From: Rhizobium lentis
Lineage (GTDB): Bacteria; Pseudomonadota; Alphaproteobacteria; Rhizobiales; Rhizobiaceae
Direction of reading: 5' to 3'
Assembly (NCBI RefSeq): GCF_014200175.1
Contig: NZ_JACHBD010000013.1
Location: forward strand, 1 to 64,000
DNA: 64,000 bases
This document shows positions 55,453 through 64,000 of the stretch, piece by piece. The notes under the pieces were generated by a model, which worked only from the letters and a program-made list of their open reading frames with translations, was not told the origin of the DNA and made no database searches. The stretch's first letter is position 1; each line of letters opens with the position of its first letter. A program made the position numbers and the translations under genes.

Positions 55453-57528
55453 ATGATTTCACGCCGTAGTTGGTGCTTTTCGAGCTTCACATTCATAGCC
55501 TACATGCTTCTCGCCCTATTCTCGTCCGCCGCTTCCGCGAAGGATGGAGAGGGTGAGATATACGCACTTCTGGTTGGAGTTAACGATTATGCGGAGGCGC
55601 CTCCGGGATCCCCGTACGGCGCGGCAGATCTGAAAGGTGCTGTGAACGACGTCGCCCTGTTCAAGTCTCTTCTGATCAGTTTTTATCAAGTCCCTGACGA
55701 CGGTAAACACATCAAAGTTCTGTTGGATAAATCCGCAACCCATGCGGCGATCGCGCAGGCATTTTCTGATCACCTCACGCGAAACGCCAAGCTCAATCGG
55801 AAGGCCACCTTCATACTCTACTTCAGTGGACATGGCTCGCTTATTGTCGATTTGAACGGGGATGAGGGAGACGGGTTCGACGAAACCTTGTTAGCCCACG
55901 ACAGCCGTGCAGCCGGCGGGAAAGACATCACTGACGATGAGATCGAAGCTTGGCTAGCAGCGCTAAAACAGGAGACCAATAATATTGCGCTCGTTATCGA
56001 CAGTTGTCATTCCGGAACAATCTCCAAACAGCCGCCTTCCTCAATCCTGAGTCGTCGGGCGCCGATAATTCGCAGTGCAAACGATGCTCGTCCGAAGGGT
56101 GCCCTGAGAGACGCCACGAGCATTAATGACGCGGATCGAGCATATTCGATAATCACGGGTTCGCTCGCTGATGAAGTTTCCAACGAAGGTCCTGTTGAGA
56201 TCGAAGATGGCAAGCAGGAGTGGCATGGTTTTCTGACCTACTCCTTGGTCCGTGTTTTGCAACGAGACCCCACGTTGTCCTATCTCCAGGCCGTGAAGCT
56301 CGCGGAACGTGGGGTGCAATTGTATGCACCTTCTCAGCATCCGCAGGCCGAGGGTGATGTCGATAGACAGGTTTTTGGAGGGATTGGAACTCGCGAAGAT
56401 CCGTTTTCTCCCGTTTCGGCCATCAACGGTGACCTGATTACAGTTGAAATAGGTAGTGCGCACGGTATCCAATCTGGGGCACTGCTGGCGATTTATGATC
56501 AGGCAACAAAACAGTTGTCAGGTGAAAAGGGCAAAATCGCCGAAGCTCAAGTAGAGGATGTGGCAATCAAGTCGTCCACTGCTCGCGTCGTTGGTACACC
56601 ACGATCAACAGTCACGACTTCGTCGAAAGCCAAGGTTGTTTCGCCTTACGCAAGTAACGTGCGGATTCCGGTGGCGGTCGCTTCGCCGCCTGCTGAATTG
56701 CAGATTGGCGGAGTGAACCCGATAGGAACTTTGCTAGAGGAACGGCTGCGCAACAATCCGCTCCTGCGCCTTGAAAGGAACAGTGCTTCTGCTGTTGTGT
56801 CCGTAGAAATCTCCTGCGTTCAAGCCGGCCAGATTATTCCAGTTGAGCGCACACAGAGTCTCTCTGGTACCTGTCAAAGGGCCTATTACCTGAGCCCACG
56901 CGATCAGGTGGGTGCTCTCTACGGCTTTTTCGCAGTCGACGATGGAAAAAGCGCTGACGCAGTGGTGGCTGTTCTGGAGAAATTCGCACGGCAGCAAAAT
57001 CTCAAGAATCTGTACAATGGAAGCTCACCTCTAAACGGAGGCGTGAAGTTTCGGATCGCCAGAGTTGAAGTGAAGTCCCTAAATGGCCTGAAGACACCGG
57101 TCAAGGACGTTGTCGTTGAAGATAGCACAGTGCCGGTATTCAAGGTTGGAGAGTATTTTCGTTTTTTTGTCAGAAACGAGAGCGACCAGACTTTGTATTT
57201 CTCGATAATCGGACTTGGTACAAGTGGTTCAGTATTTATACTTGGAGACGCGCTTTCTGGCGAAAAAATCTTAGCCGGCGGGGAGATCTACACGAAGCCT
57301 GCACGCAAAATAGGGCGACCCTTGGGAGTTGAATCCTATGTGCTTCTCGTTACAACCAGTCCTATAAATGTTCGCTCGCTTGAGAACCCGGGAGTAAAGG
57401 CTAAAGTTCCGGGCCCGCTCGGGTCGCTTCTGTATGGTCTGACCAGTTCTATCAAGGACTCGGAGCCGGCTACCGAGCTTGACCTGGACTCATGGGCGAC
57501 TGTGCGGCTCGATATTGATGTGCGCTAA
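55453..57528 (+). CDS. Exported caspase-like (C14) protein with DUF4384-like tail
   Basis: A 691-residue protein: signal peptide (to about SSAASA, residue 29), a caspase domain from IYALLVGVNDYAEAP with His127 in YFSGHGSLI and Cys185 in VIDSCHSGTI, a middle region, and a C-terminal DUF4384-like block (FKVGEYFRFFVRNESDQTLY ... GTSGSVFIL). It is expected in the periplasm. It lies 257 nt after the first caspase gene. The two are related only in the catalytic domain. Possible roles are cell-surface proteolysis or programmed death. Confidence 0.83.
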   Translation: MISRRSWCFSSFTFIAYMLLALFSSAASAKDGEGEIYALLVGVNDYAEAPPGSPYGAADLKGAVNDVALFKSLLISFYQVPDDGKHIKVLLDKSATHAAIAQAFSDHLTRNAKLNRKATFILYFSGHGSLIVDLNGDEGDGFDETLLAHDSRAAGGKDITDDEIEAWLAALKQETNNIALVIDSCHSGTISKQPPSSILSRRAPIIRSANDARPKGALRDATSINDADRAYSIITGSLADEVSNEGPVEIEDGKQEWHGFLTYSLVRVLQRDPTLSYLQAVKLAERGVQLYAPSQHPQAEGDVDRQVFGGIGTREDPFSPVSAINGDLITVEIGSAHGIQSGALLAIYDQATKQLSGEKGKIAEAQVEDVAIKSSTARVVGTPRSTVTTSSKAKVVSPYASNVRIPVAVASPPAELQIGGVNPIGTLLEERLRNNPLLRLERNSASAVVSVEISCVQAGQIIPVERTQSLSGTCQRAYYLSPRDQVGALYGFFAVDDGKSADAVVAVLEKFARQQNLKNLYNGSSPLNGGVKFRIARVEVKSLNGLKTPVKDVVVEDSTVPVFKVGEYFRFFVRNESDQTLYFSIIGLGTSGSVFILGDALSGEKILAGGEIYTKPARKIGRPLGVESYVLLVTTSPINVRSLENPGVKAKVPGPLGSLLYGLTSSIKDSEPATELDLDSWATVRLDIDVR

Positions 57529-57553
57529 TGGAAAACTGTGGGAAGGAAGTGAG

Positions 57554-58246
57554 ATGAGCATCTCGATGATGAAGTTTGGACTTGCCGTTGTTCTTACCTG
57601 TTTGTCGGCGGGTGCGGTGCGCAGCGACGAGCCAGTGGAACAATTGGGGGACAAGAGTGCTCCAGGAATATTGCTGGAGGACACGAAAGCTGTACTTCCT
57701 CAGGGCGTTGCCCTCAGAAAGGTCTATCGAAAAGGCATAGAGCTTACGAAGCAATGGGAAGGTTGGGTGCCGCGGCGCTACAATGATGCTGCGGGCTTCT
57801 GCACTGTTGGGTATGGCCATCTGCTGAAGAAGTCTCTCTGTGACGGCACTGGCAATGAAGTCAAGTTCTTAAATGCTATTTCTGAACAGCGCGGAGAAGA
57901 GTTGCTGGTGCAGGACATGATGAAGGCACAGATCGCTGTGCAACTGGCCGCGCCGAAAGACCTTACCGATGGACAGTTCGCCGCACTTGTCGATTTCACC
58001 TTCAACGCGGGTGGCGGAAATCTCAAAAAATCCTAGTTGCTGAAGGTCGTGGTCGCGAAGCAATTTGATCGAGTGCCTGCCCAGTTTCGCAGATGGACAA
58101 AAGCCGGCGGCGTAGTGTTCCAGGGACTTAAGAACCGACGCGAAGCTGAAATCGTTGTCTTCTTTGATGGAAAGCCTGTCCCAAAAGCCGCACCGATGCA
58201 AGGCGAGGACCTTTCGCTTGAGGATGTCGATGTGAAGGTGAACTGA
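57554..58246 (+). pseudogene. Exported GH24 lysozyme with in-frame amber codon
   Basis: From ATG 57554 (GAAGTGAG upstream): signal peptide (to about residue 23), then a T4-lysozyme-type domain. The triad Glu69, Asp78, Thr84 (QWEGWVPRRYNDAAGFCTVG) has the same 9/6 spacing as T4 lysozyme. After GGGNLKKS an in-frame TAG (58034-58036) interrupts, and the family sequence continues in the same frame (LLKVVVAKQFDRVPAQFRRW) to 58246. The uninterrupted length, about 230, would be normal. It is either a nonsense mutant or read through by suppression. The gene is 25 nt after the second caspase gene. Confidence 0.82.
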
Positions 58247-58279
58247 ATCTAAGATCGGCCACAAGACGAACGACCAAGC

Positions 58280-58730
58280 AACTGACGGCGTGGCTGCGCG
58301 AGGTGGATGCCGGTGAGATGGTGATGATCATCGACGCCTGCCATTCGGCAGGAAGCGTGCCGGCCGGCTTCAAGCCGGGTCCGATGGGCGACCGGGGGCT
58401 GGGTCAGCTGGCCTATGACAAGGGCATGCGGATCCTGGCGACCACGCAGGCTGCCGATGTCGCGCTCGAGAGCGGCAAATACGGGCAGGGACTGCTGACC
58501 TTCGCGCTGAAGGAGGCACTGACCCGTCCCTCCGGCACCAGGGCGCTTGCCGATGCGGACGGCCGCGACGGCGTGTCGATGAAGGAATGGCTCACCTATG
58601 CCGAACAGCGGGTCCCCGGCCTCTACCAGGAGATCATCGACGGCAAGAAGAGCACAAGAGACCCCATCGTCGATCCAACCCTCATCGAGGACGTCACACG
58701 ACACGCACAAACACCGGCGCTCTTCGATTT
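58280..58730 (+). repeat. 451-bp direct repeat, copy 2 (orphan caspase 3' end)
   Basis: This is a near-identical copy of 54705-55155 placed downstream of the lysozyme gene, followed by a different 3' end. See the following entry for its coding potential. Confidence 0.9.
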
Positions 58731-58761
58731 TGGGAAGGTGAATACACAGGTTGCAAATTAG
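58303..58761 (+). pseudogene. Orphan C-terminal fragment of the caspase gene
   Basis: The frame (possible GTG 58303) repeats the last part of the first caspase protein, with Cys in IIDACHSAGS, from MDAGEMVMI to TPALFDF, but ends GKVNTQVAN instead of NINRSDLLRIQY. It lacks the catalytic His and any signal peptide or propeller, so it is unlikely to act alone. Its near-identity to copy 1 implies recent duplication or ongoing gene conversion. It could act as a donor of an alternative C-terminus. Confidence 0.75.
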
Positions 58762-58787
58762 CGGTGTAATCAAGGGAGAGAACGTGT

Positions 58788-58916
58788 GTGGCCGGCAACA
58801 AGGAAAAAAGGAGAACTAATCCACTCAATACGCATAGCGCAATATCGGATCTGATCGCATTGCCTGATACGATGGAGGACGTGTGGATAGCTAATCATAT
58901 GTCGCTTGGCATTTAA
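58788..58916 (+). CDS. Possible 42-residue peptide
   Basis: GTG 58788, with GGGAGAG upstream, opens a 42-codon frame (MAGNKEKRRTNPLNTHSAIS ... WIANHMSLGI). The MAGN start recalls the 71-residue ORF at 51292. No family is known; this may be a gene fragment. Confidence 0.25.
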   Translation: MAGNKEKRRTNPLNTHSAISDLIALPDTMEDVWIANHMSLGI

Positions 58917-59362
58917 ACGTGAGAAAGCAGCCGTTTTAGCCAAGTTTGGCTGTGAACACCATCGTGCCGAAATCGCTGTCCAAGAAGCCTACTGAGATCG
59001 CTTGATTCCTCGATCCGCGGATAAATGAGGGGCTGGTGTTAGACCGTTTAGCCGCGGCCGCACTGCTTCGACTGATCAAAATGCAGGCGGCCAATTTCCA
59101 AAAGGAGGACGCGTGGCGCCGGGTTCCATGCTTGGTTTGGCGGACAGAATCGGTTCAGATCCAAATATACCTTCTATGACTGCGGGATTGCAGCTTTCCA
59201 AACCACATTCTCCAATATTTGAAGGCGTTAGCCAAGCTTAGGCGACTTGTCACCGGTTCGGATCCTTTCAAGGCGTACGACCGGAAACCGGCCGTTGGAC
59301 AGCACCTGGAGAGGAAAGGCGATTACCGTGCGCGTTTCCTCCTTTTCTCAATATTGGGTCGT
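58917..59362. other. 446-nt stretch without a recognised gene
   Basis: An open plus frame about 59005-59180 (LVLDRLAAAALLRLIKMQAA) reads protein-like but has no start and matches no family I know. It is probably a fragment. The remainder shows nothing. Confidence 0.35.
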
Positions 59363-61081
59363 TCACCGACCAAAGAGACTGGCGACTAGGCGCGAGCTCG
59401 CGGAGGGAAGGCGACTCTCATCCAATCTATTTGTTCGATAGTAGGTCAGAAGCCGCTCCCGCCCCAAGCTTCCCCTTTCTAGCGGAAGGAACCGAAGCGC
59501 GTTGCGACGGAAGATCTTGTCGCAAATATCGTCCGAAAGACCACAGTCGCTGCGCAGGAAGGCGTTCACGCTTTTGATATAGTGGTTATAGCCTGCTTCC
59601 TTCCCGAGCATGATCCAGTCGCTTCCATAGACGATGTGATCGCAACCACGGTCGAACAACTCCAGCCACTTGTTGAAGGATTTCGCGAGGAAGCCCCGTT
59701 CTCTCGGTGTGGCCGAAAGTACCTCGGAAAAATAGCTGATGTCGGCGACCACGTTCCGGTCAGAGTTTTCCTTGATGAATTCACCCAGCCTCCATTCCCA
59801 ACTGCCGTCTGGCAAAGGCATTTCTTCCCGCCCAGCCGACCGAGCGCTGAAACGACCAAAGTGCGCGATACAGACCCGAAGCTTGGGGAATTCCTTGAAC
59901 ACGGGGATCCAGTAGGCCGGGTCGCCCCGCTTCGCGTAATCTGGACCGGAGCCGTTTGATGAATAGCCGTGAGCTAATATTGGGGCATCAAGATCGACAC
60001 AGAGCGCGTAGAGGTCCCGAAGTGCAGCATCGAGTTGCTCGCTCGGATCAAACCCCAGGGTCTTCACTGTTCGGTCCGGATATGGCGGCTGGTTGCCCGC
60101 GGGACGAAAGCCCATCGGCGGATAGAGCTTGATGCCGATGAAGCCATGTTCCATTAAAGCTGAACGGGCCGTCGCAAGGGAGCTGACGCGACTTTTCCCT
60201 TTCCGGAAAGCCACTTCCCGGAGTGGATCAAAGCCCATGTAGCCGTGGACGACGGGACCGGATTTCGCATTTGCCATGCGCTGCGAAATCCGATCCATCA
60301 CCACCATTTGGCGTGGTAATGGCGAGGAATCCACATCTTCATAGAGCCACTCATCATAGTCGACGAGTGCCGGCGTTAACAGAACCGGATCGAAGCCTTG
60401 GGCCTTGCTGTCGGCCGCCAGGCGATCGACAAGGACGTGCCGGTAAAGGCGAAAGAGACTGAACCAGTTGAGATACCGACCGACGGGATCTTGCCTGAGG
60501 AAGGCGCGCTGACTGGCGCTGCGGGCTTCTCCGATCGTGAGCGCTTCGTTCAAACGCAGAGTCTTGATCGGGTCACCGAGCATGTAGTTGAGGAACTTTT
60601 CCTCGGCGGTAGAGGATCGTGTCGCCAGATCGCCCGGGGCCGCCATTGTGACGATCCGTCGTCTCTTCCGATCGAGTTCCAAGAGATGCTGGCTTGTCTC
60701 TTCGACCGCCGCTGCGCGTGCCTTCTCGATCGTGAGAGATGCGTCCTTTCCGTTTCTCCCGGTATCGAGAAACGCGATCTCTTCATCCGCCGTTGGTGCG
60801 CTACTCGTGCCGAGAAGCTTTAGAAGAAGCGCGATGAATTCGTCGGTTACGTCGGGATCGCGCACTGCGAGAATGCGGGCGGCGGACTGCTTTGGAAAAT
60901 CTTCGAAAACGACTTGCCGCAGGAAACGGGTAGTCGGCAGATCTGACGCATTGAAAACGTGGCAATGAGCATCGATCAACGGGACGCCGTCTCCCGGGAC
61001 CGAAGGGCTTGACGGTCCGCAGCCCGCAGTCAATGCGAGAGCAGACAAGGATGCCTGCGTTAGGAAAGTTCGCCGCAACAT
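59363..61081 (-). CDS. Tat-exported lipoprotein, amidohydrolase family
   Basis: A 572-residue protein with a twin-arginine start (LRRTFLTQ) and lipobox TAGC (Cys21), so probably a periplasmic lipoprotein. The mature part has the metal-binding IDAHCHVFN (His39, His41), FIGIKLYPPMGFRP, PILAHGYSSNGSG, RVCIAHFGRF and HIVYGSDWIML (Asp), the pattern of amidohydrolase_2 (TIM-barrel) enzymes. The substrate is unknown. It is co-oriented with the downstream-lying EEP gene, 78 nt apart. Confidence 0.78.
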   Translation of the reverse strand: MLRRTFLTQASLSALALTAGCGPSSPSVPGDGVPLIDAHCHVFNASDLPTTRFLRQVVFEDFPKQSAARILAVRDPDVTDEFIALLLKLLGTSSAPTADEEIAFLDTGRNGKDASLTIEKARAAAVEETSQHLLELDRKRRRIVTMAAPGDLATRSSTAEEKFLNYMLGDPIKTLRLNEALTIGEARSASQRAFLRQDPVGRYLNWFSLFRLYRHVLVDRLAADSKAQGFDPVLLTPALVDYDEWLYEDVDSSPLPRQMVVMDRISQRMANAKSGPVVHGYMGFDPLREVAFRKGKSRVSSLATARSALMEHGFIGIKLYPPMGFRPAGNQPPYPDRTVKTLGFDPSEQLDAALRDLYALCVDLDAPILAHGYSSNGSGPDYAKRGDPAYWIPVFKEFPKLRVCIAHFGRFSARSAGREEMPLPDGSWEWRLGEFIKENSDRNVVADISYFSEVLSATPRERGFLAKSFNKWLELFDRGCDHIVYGSDWIMLGKEAGYNHYIKSVNAFLRSDCGLSDDICDKIFRRNALRFLPLERGSLGRERLLTYYRTNRLDESRLPSASSRLVASLFGR

Positions 61082-61159
61082 AATAATCCCCCAACCCGAT
61101 CTTGATGCAATGTAGACACAAAATCCCCGTCAACTGTTCTGATGGTAACAGGCGAGGAG

Positions 61160-62380
61160 TCAAAAATTCAGCCGGGCGATCATTGGGCAGTGATCCGAAA
61201 TCCCCAGCATCTGGTCTTTGCCGTTCGGTGTGCCTGCTTTGTTGGCACCTAGATTTCCAATGCTCAGATGCTCCGCGGGGCCATCGCTGTTGATACCGGG
61301 ACCGACGAGGATATGATCAAGGCCTACCGGATTACGGCATCCGAGATAATTTTCCGATGCGAGCAGCTGCGTCTCCGGCGTGGTCAGGTCGCGGATTTCA
61401 GCCTGGGTGCAAAGTGCCTGCCCGGCATCGCCGATCTGGCAGTGCTCGTCGAGAACCTTGAGATTGGCGGCCGCCGGCTGCCCATCGGCGACTTCTTCTA
61501 TGAGAGACCGGGAAAGCACGCCCGCCGGTCGCGGCGACGAGGTTCCGCTGGCATCGGTCCTGGCCGGGCGCGGATCCCGCAGTTCATTGTTGAAATCACC
61601 GAGGAGAACGATCTTGGCTCCGTCGGCCGGCGCGCCTTCGATCCAGCTTTCGAGCGGATCGATCTGTTGCTGCAGGATGGTGCAGTCCTTGCCCAATCCT
61701 TCAAGATTTCCGCCGTCGAAGGGCGACACGCAGCTCGACTTGAGGTGCACATCCATGATGCGCAGCAGTTTGCCATCGATCTTGAGCGTGAGCGCAAGAC
61801 CTGGACGCGGCCGCTTGTCGTCGGGATTGGAAGGGAGGCTGAGCGCGTCCTCGATGGCGCAGGACACCTTTTCACCGAGCGTCTTGTTCCAGGCGATGAC
61901 CAGGCGCTGCACCTTGTAGCCCGTCACGGGGCAGAAATCATAGTCGGCACCGCCATTCGGAAGGACCTCCCCGATTGCCTGCTCGCCGCTGACCTCCTGG
62001 AACGCGATGATGTCGGCAGGAATGGAGCGCGAGATGAAATTCGCGATCTGCTCCTGCCGCTTGCGGTAGGCCTCCAGATTGACGCGGACACTCCCCCCGG
62101 CAAAGTAGACATTGCAGACCGGCAAGCGGCTGACGTCCCAGCCGTCGATCTTGAAGGCGTCGATGTCCCAGCCCGGTTTGAAGCCCGCCTCCTGCGATGG
62201 TTTGAACTTGCCAGTGGCAGTATCTTCGACATAGTTCTTCGAACATTCGTTGATCCAATGCTCGGCCGTCAGCAGGTCCATGTGCCAGCCGAGGTTCCAT
62301 CTCGCAATGCTGACCTGGCTCGCCAGCGCCGCCGTGGATCCGAACAGAACAAAAAGGCATGCTGCTAGATACCTGATCAT
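61160..62380 (-). CDS. Exported endonuclease/exonuclease/phosphatase-fold protein
   Basis: A 406-residue protein with a signal peptide (MIRYLAACLFVLFGSTAALA) and EEP motifs: ARWNLGW (Asn), IIAFQEVSG (Glu), IMDVHLKSSC (His), VLLGDFNNE (Asp/Asn), GLDHILVG and ISDHCPM (terminal His). This fold includes extracellular DNases and phosphodiesterases. GAGGTGG precedes ATG 62380, preferred to GTG 62392. As an exported protein it could degrade extracellular DNA or hydrolyse phosphoesters. It is the upstream member of a probable two-gene unit with the amidohydrolase. Confidence 0.8.
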   Translation of the reverse strand: MIRYLAACLFVLFGSTAALASQVSIARWNLGWHMDLLTAEHWINECSKNYVEDTATGKFKPSQEAGFKPGWDIDAFKIDGWDVSRLPVCNVYFAGGSVRVNLEAYRKRQEQIANFISRSIPADIIAFQEVSGEQAIGEVLPNGGADYDFCPVTGYKVQRLVIAWNKTLGEKVSCAIEDALSLPSNPDDKRPRPGLALTLKIDGKLLRIMDVHLKSSCVSPFDGGNLEGLGKDCTILQQQIDPLESWIEGAPADGAKIVLLGDFNNELRDPRPARTDASGTSSPRPAGVLSRSLIEEVADGQPAAANLKVLDEHCQIGDAGQALCTQAEIRDLTTPETQLLASENYLGCRNPVGLDHILVGPGINSDGPAEHLSIGNLGANKAGTPNGKDQMLGISDHCPMIARLNF

Positions 62381-62392
62381 CGACGTTTCCAC

Positions 62393-62859
62393 CTCGCCCC
62401 ATAGTTGATCGCGAGGAGTGAATTACAATTTCCTAATCTCTGCAAGAGCTCCGTCAATGCACGGACGTGATTTTCAAACTTGCGGTGCTTGCACAATAGC
62501 GAATGGCCTCCCCTCAGGGATAGCCCGACTCAGCTTATCTGCTCCACCGACAGCATTCCAGCCTGACAACGTCGTTGACGTCGGCCTTGCCATTTCGAGA
62601 AGTTAACGCAGCCAGCAACTCCAAGGGAGAGTAGCAGCGCCTGAACGCAGTATCTAATGCGAATCACAAATTGTAACAGAGTAAGTATACAACTAGCCCC
62701 TATCTCCGATACGATGTATCGTTACGAAATCCTCGGTGAAAGAGGAAATGAACAAAAGTTTCTTAAATAACTGAAATTTTTATAGAAACTAAGCTTCTGA
62801 TGAAGAACAACTATGTAGGTGTGATCAACTGAAAATCTGTACAGGCAGGATGAATCCCT
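62393..62859. other. AT-rich promoter region, no gene seen
   Basis: The 467-nt spacer between divergent genes becomes AT-rich from about 62640 (e.g. AAATAACTGAAATTTTTATA near 62765), suitable for promoters of the rightward genes. I see no coding frame with family features. Confidence 0.45.
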
Positions 62860-63696
62860 ATGAGCACAAACACAATATGCTACATTGCTGCGATAGTGTT
62901 GCCTGTAGCTGTAAATTTATCGGAAGTATACGCACAGGAGCCCGAAACCCTATCAGTTATTCCGCTTGATAGGGCCGCCCCGGAGGCAATCGAGCTCGAC
63001 ACTGCTAAGAAAAACGCCGATTTCATGTCGTTTGCCAAGGGTGGCCCGGCGACCCGCAAAACGGGCAATCTTGGCCAAGCGGTGGTCCAAAACGCTGCCA
63101 AAGCGCTTCAGCGCAGCGCCCCTGCTGCGCTTCTGACCCTGACGAATCTGGACACCACGCTTCCGGCCAACCAGGAGAACGAGTTCTTTGCTGTCATTGA
63201 TGTGCCATCCATCGCAAGGGGCAAAGCTGCGGGTGCCCGAGTATTCAAACTCGAGGAAAGGGCTACCGAGGTCGAAGGAGACTTCCTTACAATAGAGGAT
63301 CGAACGCAATTCGGCTCACCCGGTCAGGGATGGTTCTCGACCAACTATCCGGAGCTCCATGCAAATCTGCGATGTGATTGGGTCTACAATACGCGGATTT
63401 CGCAGGCGATTGGAGACGAAGATCTTAAGGCTCGTGAGGCCCAGCTGGAGGCTGATTATCGTGCTCGGAAGCTGGAAAGAGACAATCCCGACATTAGCAA
63501 GCCGCAAGAACCGGAAGCCGGTAACGACCAGGCGGAGGAAGGCTTCATTGGCATGGAGCGGCAGTTCACGCTTGCGGGCAGACCCTGTCTGCTGACGTAC
63601 CTTTGTGATGACCGGCAAAATGTACCGTGCTCGGAGGAAATTGCCGATGAACTCGTCGAACGTGTCGTGCTTATCAGAACGGGTAGCGAGTCATGA
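62860..63696 (+). CDS. Exported protein of unknown function
   Basis: A 278-residue protein with a signal peptide (to about VYAQ, residue 26). The mature part has an Ala-rich helical start, a Glu-rich helix (LKAREAQLEADYRARKLERD) and a few Cys (LRCDW, RPCLLTYLCDD, VPCSEE), which may form disulfides. No family is recognised. The stop overlaps the start of the next gene (ATGA), so they form an operon. Confidence 0.65.
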   Translation: MSTNTICYIAAIVLPVAVNLSEVYAQEPETLSVIPLDRAAPEAIELDTAKKNADFMSFAKGGPATRKTGNLGQAVVQNAAKALQRSAPAALLTLTNLDTTLPANQENEFFAVIDVPSIARGKAAGARVFKLEERATEVEGDFLTIEDRTQFGSPGQGWFSTNYPELHANLRCDWVYNTRISQAIGDEDLKAREAQLEADYRARKLERDNPDISKPQEPEAGNDQAEEGFIGMERQFTLAGRPCLLTYLCDDRQNVPCSEEIADELVERVVLIRTGSES

Positions 63697-64000
63697 GAGC
63701 GATCGTGTGCATTCGAATACTCGCGGCCGCGGTCGCCCTCCTCTCAGCGCAGCCTGCACTTTCGATCGAGATTACCGATCTCGAGCGCTCCCCCGTCACT
63801 TTTTCGTACTACAATCTCGGTCATCTTGTTCCGACCGATGGCGGTACCGGGCCGAATGCCAATCCACGATTTGTGGTCAATCCGAACATTCGTCTGCCAA
63901 TGGCCATCAACCCGGCAGCCGGAGAGCACATGTACTGTAACTCGCAGATCTTCGGATACGGCGGCAATGGTTGGGGAGACAATCGGCCACCGTCCGGTAC
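63693..64000 (+). CDS. Exported protein, truncated by the window end
   Basis: Starts with a signal peptide (MRAIVCIRILAAAVALLSAQ) and continues IEITDLERSPVTFSYYNLGH ... GEHMYCNSQIFGYGGNGW. About 102 codons are visible before the window ends. The Asn/Gly-rich start is unlike a soluble enzyme. It is coupled to the preceding gene by a 4-nt overlap. No function can be assigned. Confidence 0.6.
   Translation, partial: MRAIVCIRILAAAVALLSAQPALSIEITDLERSPVTFSYYNLGHLVPTDGGTGPNANPRFVVNPNIRLPMAINPAAGEHMYCNSQIFGYGGNGWGDNRPPSG

Noticed and set aside
61268..62368. 366-codon plus-strand frame opposite the EEP gene
   Set aside because: The minus-strand gene carries all EEP motifs and a signal peptide; this is its shadow.
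1..64000. CRISPR arrays and tRNA/rRNA genes
   Set aside because: I saw no regularly spaced repeats or recognisable tRNA/rRNA sequence while reading; a covariance search could still find an atypical one.

Overview
The window looks like part of a large repABC plasmid of a Rhizobiaceae bacterium (Rhizobium, Sinorhizobium or Agrobacterium type). The evidence is a complete repABC replicon, a quorum-regulated Ti/Sym-type conjugation system (traCDG/oriT/traAFBH, traR-traM, traI-trbBCDEJKLFGHI), an RHE_PE00001-family gene and rhizobial IS fragments.

Layout. 0-3.5 kb: small secreted proteins (one YHYH-like, one DUF5334), a phasin, a stretch with no clear gene, and a frameshifted aquaporin. 3.6-12 kb: transfer genes around an RSF1010/Ti-type oriT. 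traCDG run left and traAFBH run right. 12.4-14 kb: an XRE regulator and the convergent traM/traR quorum switch. 14.1-24.3 kb: the trb mating-pair operon, read leftwards from the AHL synthase traI. 24.6-28.3 kb: repABC with the antisense-RNA spacer between repB and repC. 28.3-33.3 kb: a scar region holding two copies of a parS-like palindrome, an IS3-family remnant, a group II intron that has lost its reverse transcriptase, a complete IS630-family element and a serine recombinase. 33.3-34.5 kb: the RHE_PE00001-family gene.

34.5-51.2 kb is a dense putative anti-phage island. On the minus strand it holds a retron-type reverse transcriptase with a phosphoribosyltransferase/winged-helix partner, a Gabija-like pair (OLD nuclease plus UvrD helicase), a large PD-(D/E)XK-like protein just upstream of that pair, a broken DUF3800 gene, a DUF2026 gene, and an ATPase/HNH pair resembling Septu whose ATPase lacks a Walker A motif. 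Divergent from these is a large SF2 helicase with a nuclease-like C-terminus.

51.3-58.8 kb is the least familiar part. It has two exported caspase-like (C14) proteins, one with an N-terminal beta-propeller and one with a DUF4384-like tail, then an exported GH24 lysozyme interrupted by an in-frame amber codon. An almost perfect 451-bp copy of the end of the first caspase gene follows, with its own distinct 3' tail. 59.4-64 kb encodes secreted proteins: a Tat lipoprotein amidohydrolase, an exported endonuclease/exonuclease/phosphatase-fold protein and two overlapping genes for exported proteins of unknown function.

Single-base frame breaks recur in genes that should be functional (aqpZ, traG, traA, traB, trbF, the small gene beside the RT, DUF3800), and the lysozyme has a nonsense codon. 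Either the plasmid is losing transfer functions or the assembly carries indel errors; read-level checking would separate these. All functional assignments come from reading the sequence and from family knowledge; no database search was run.
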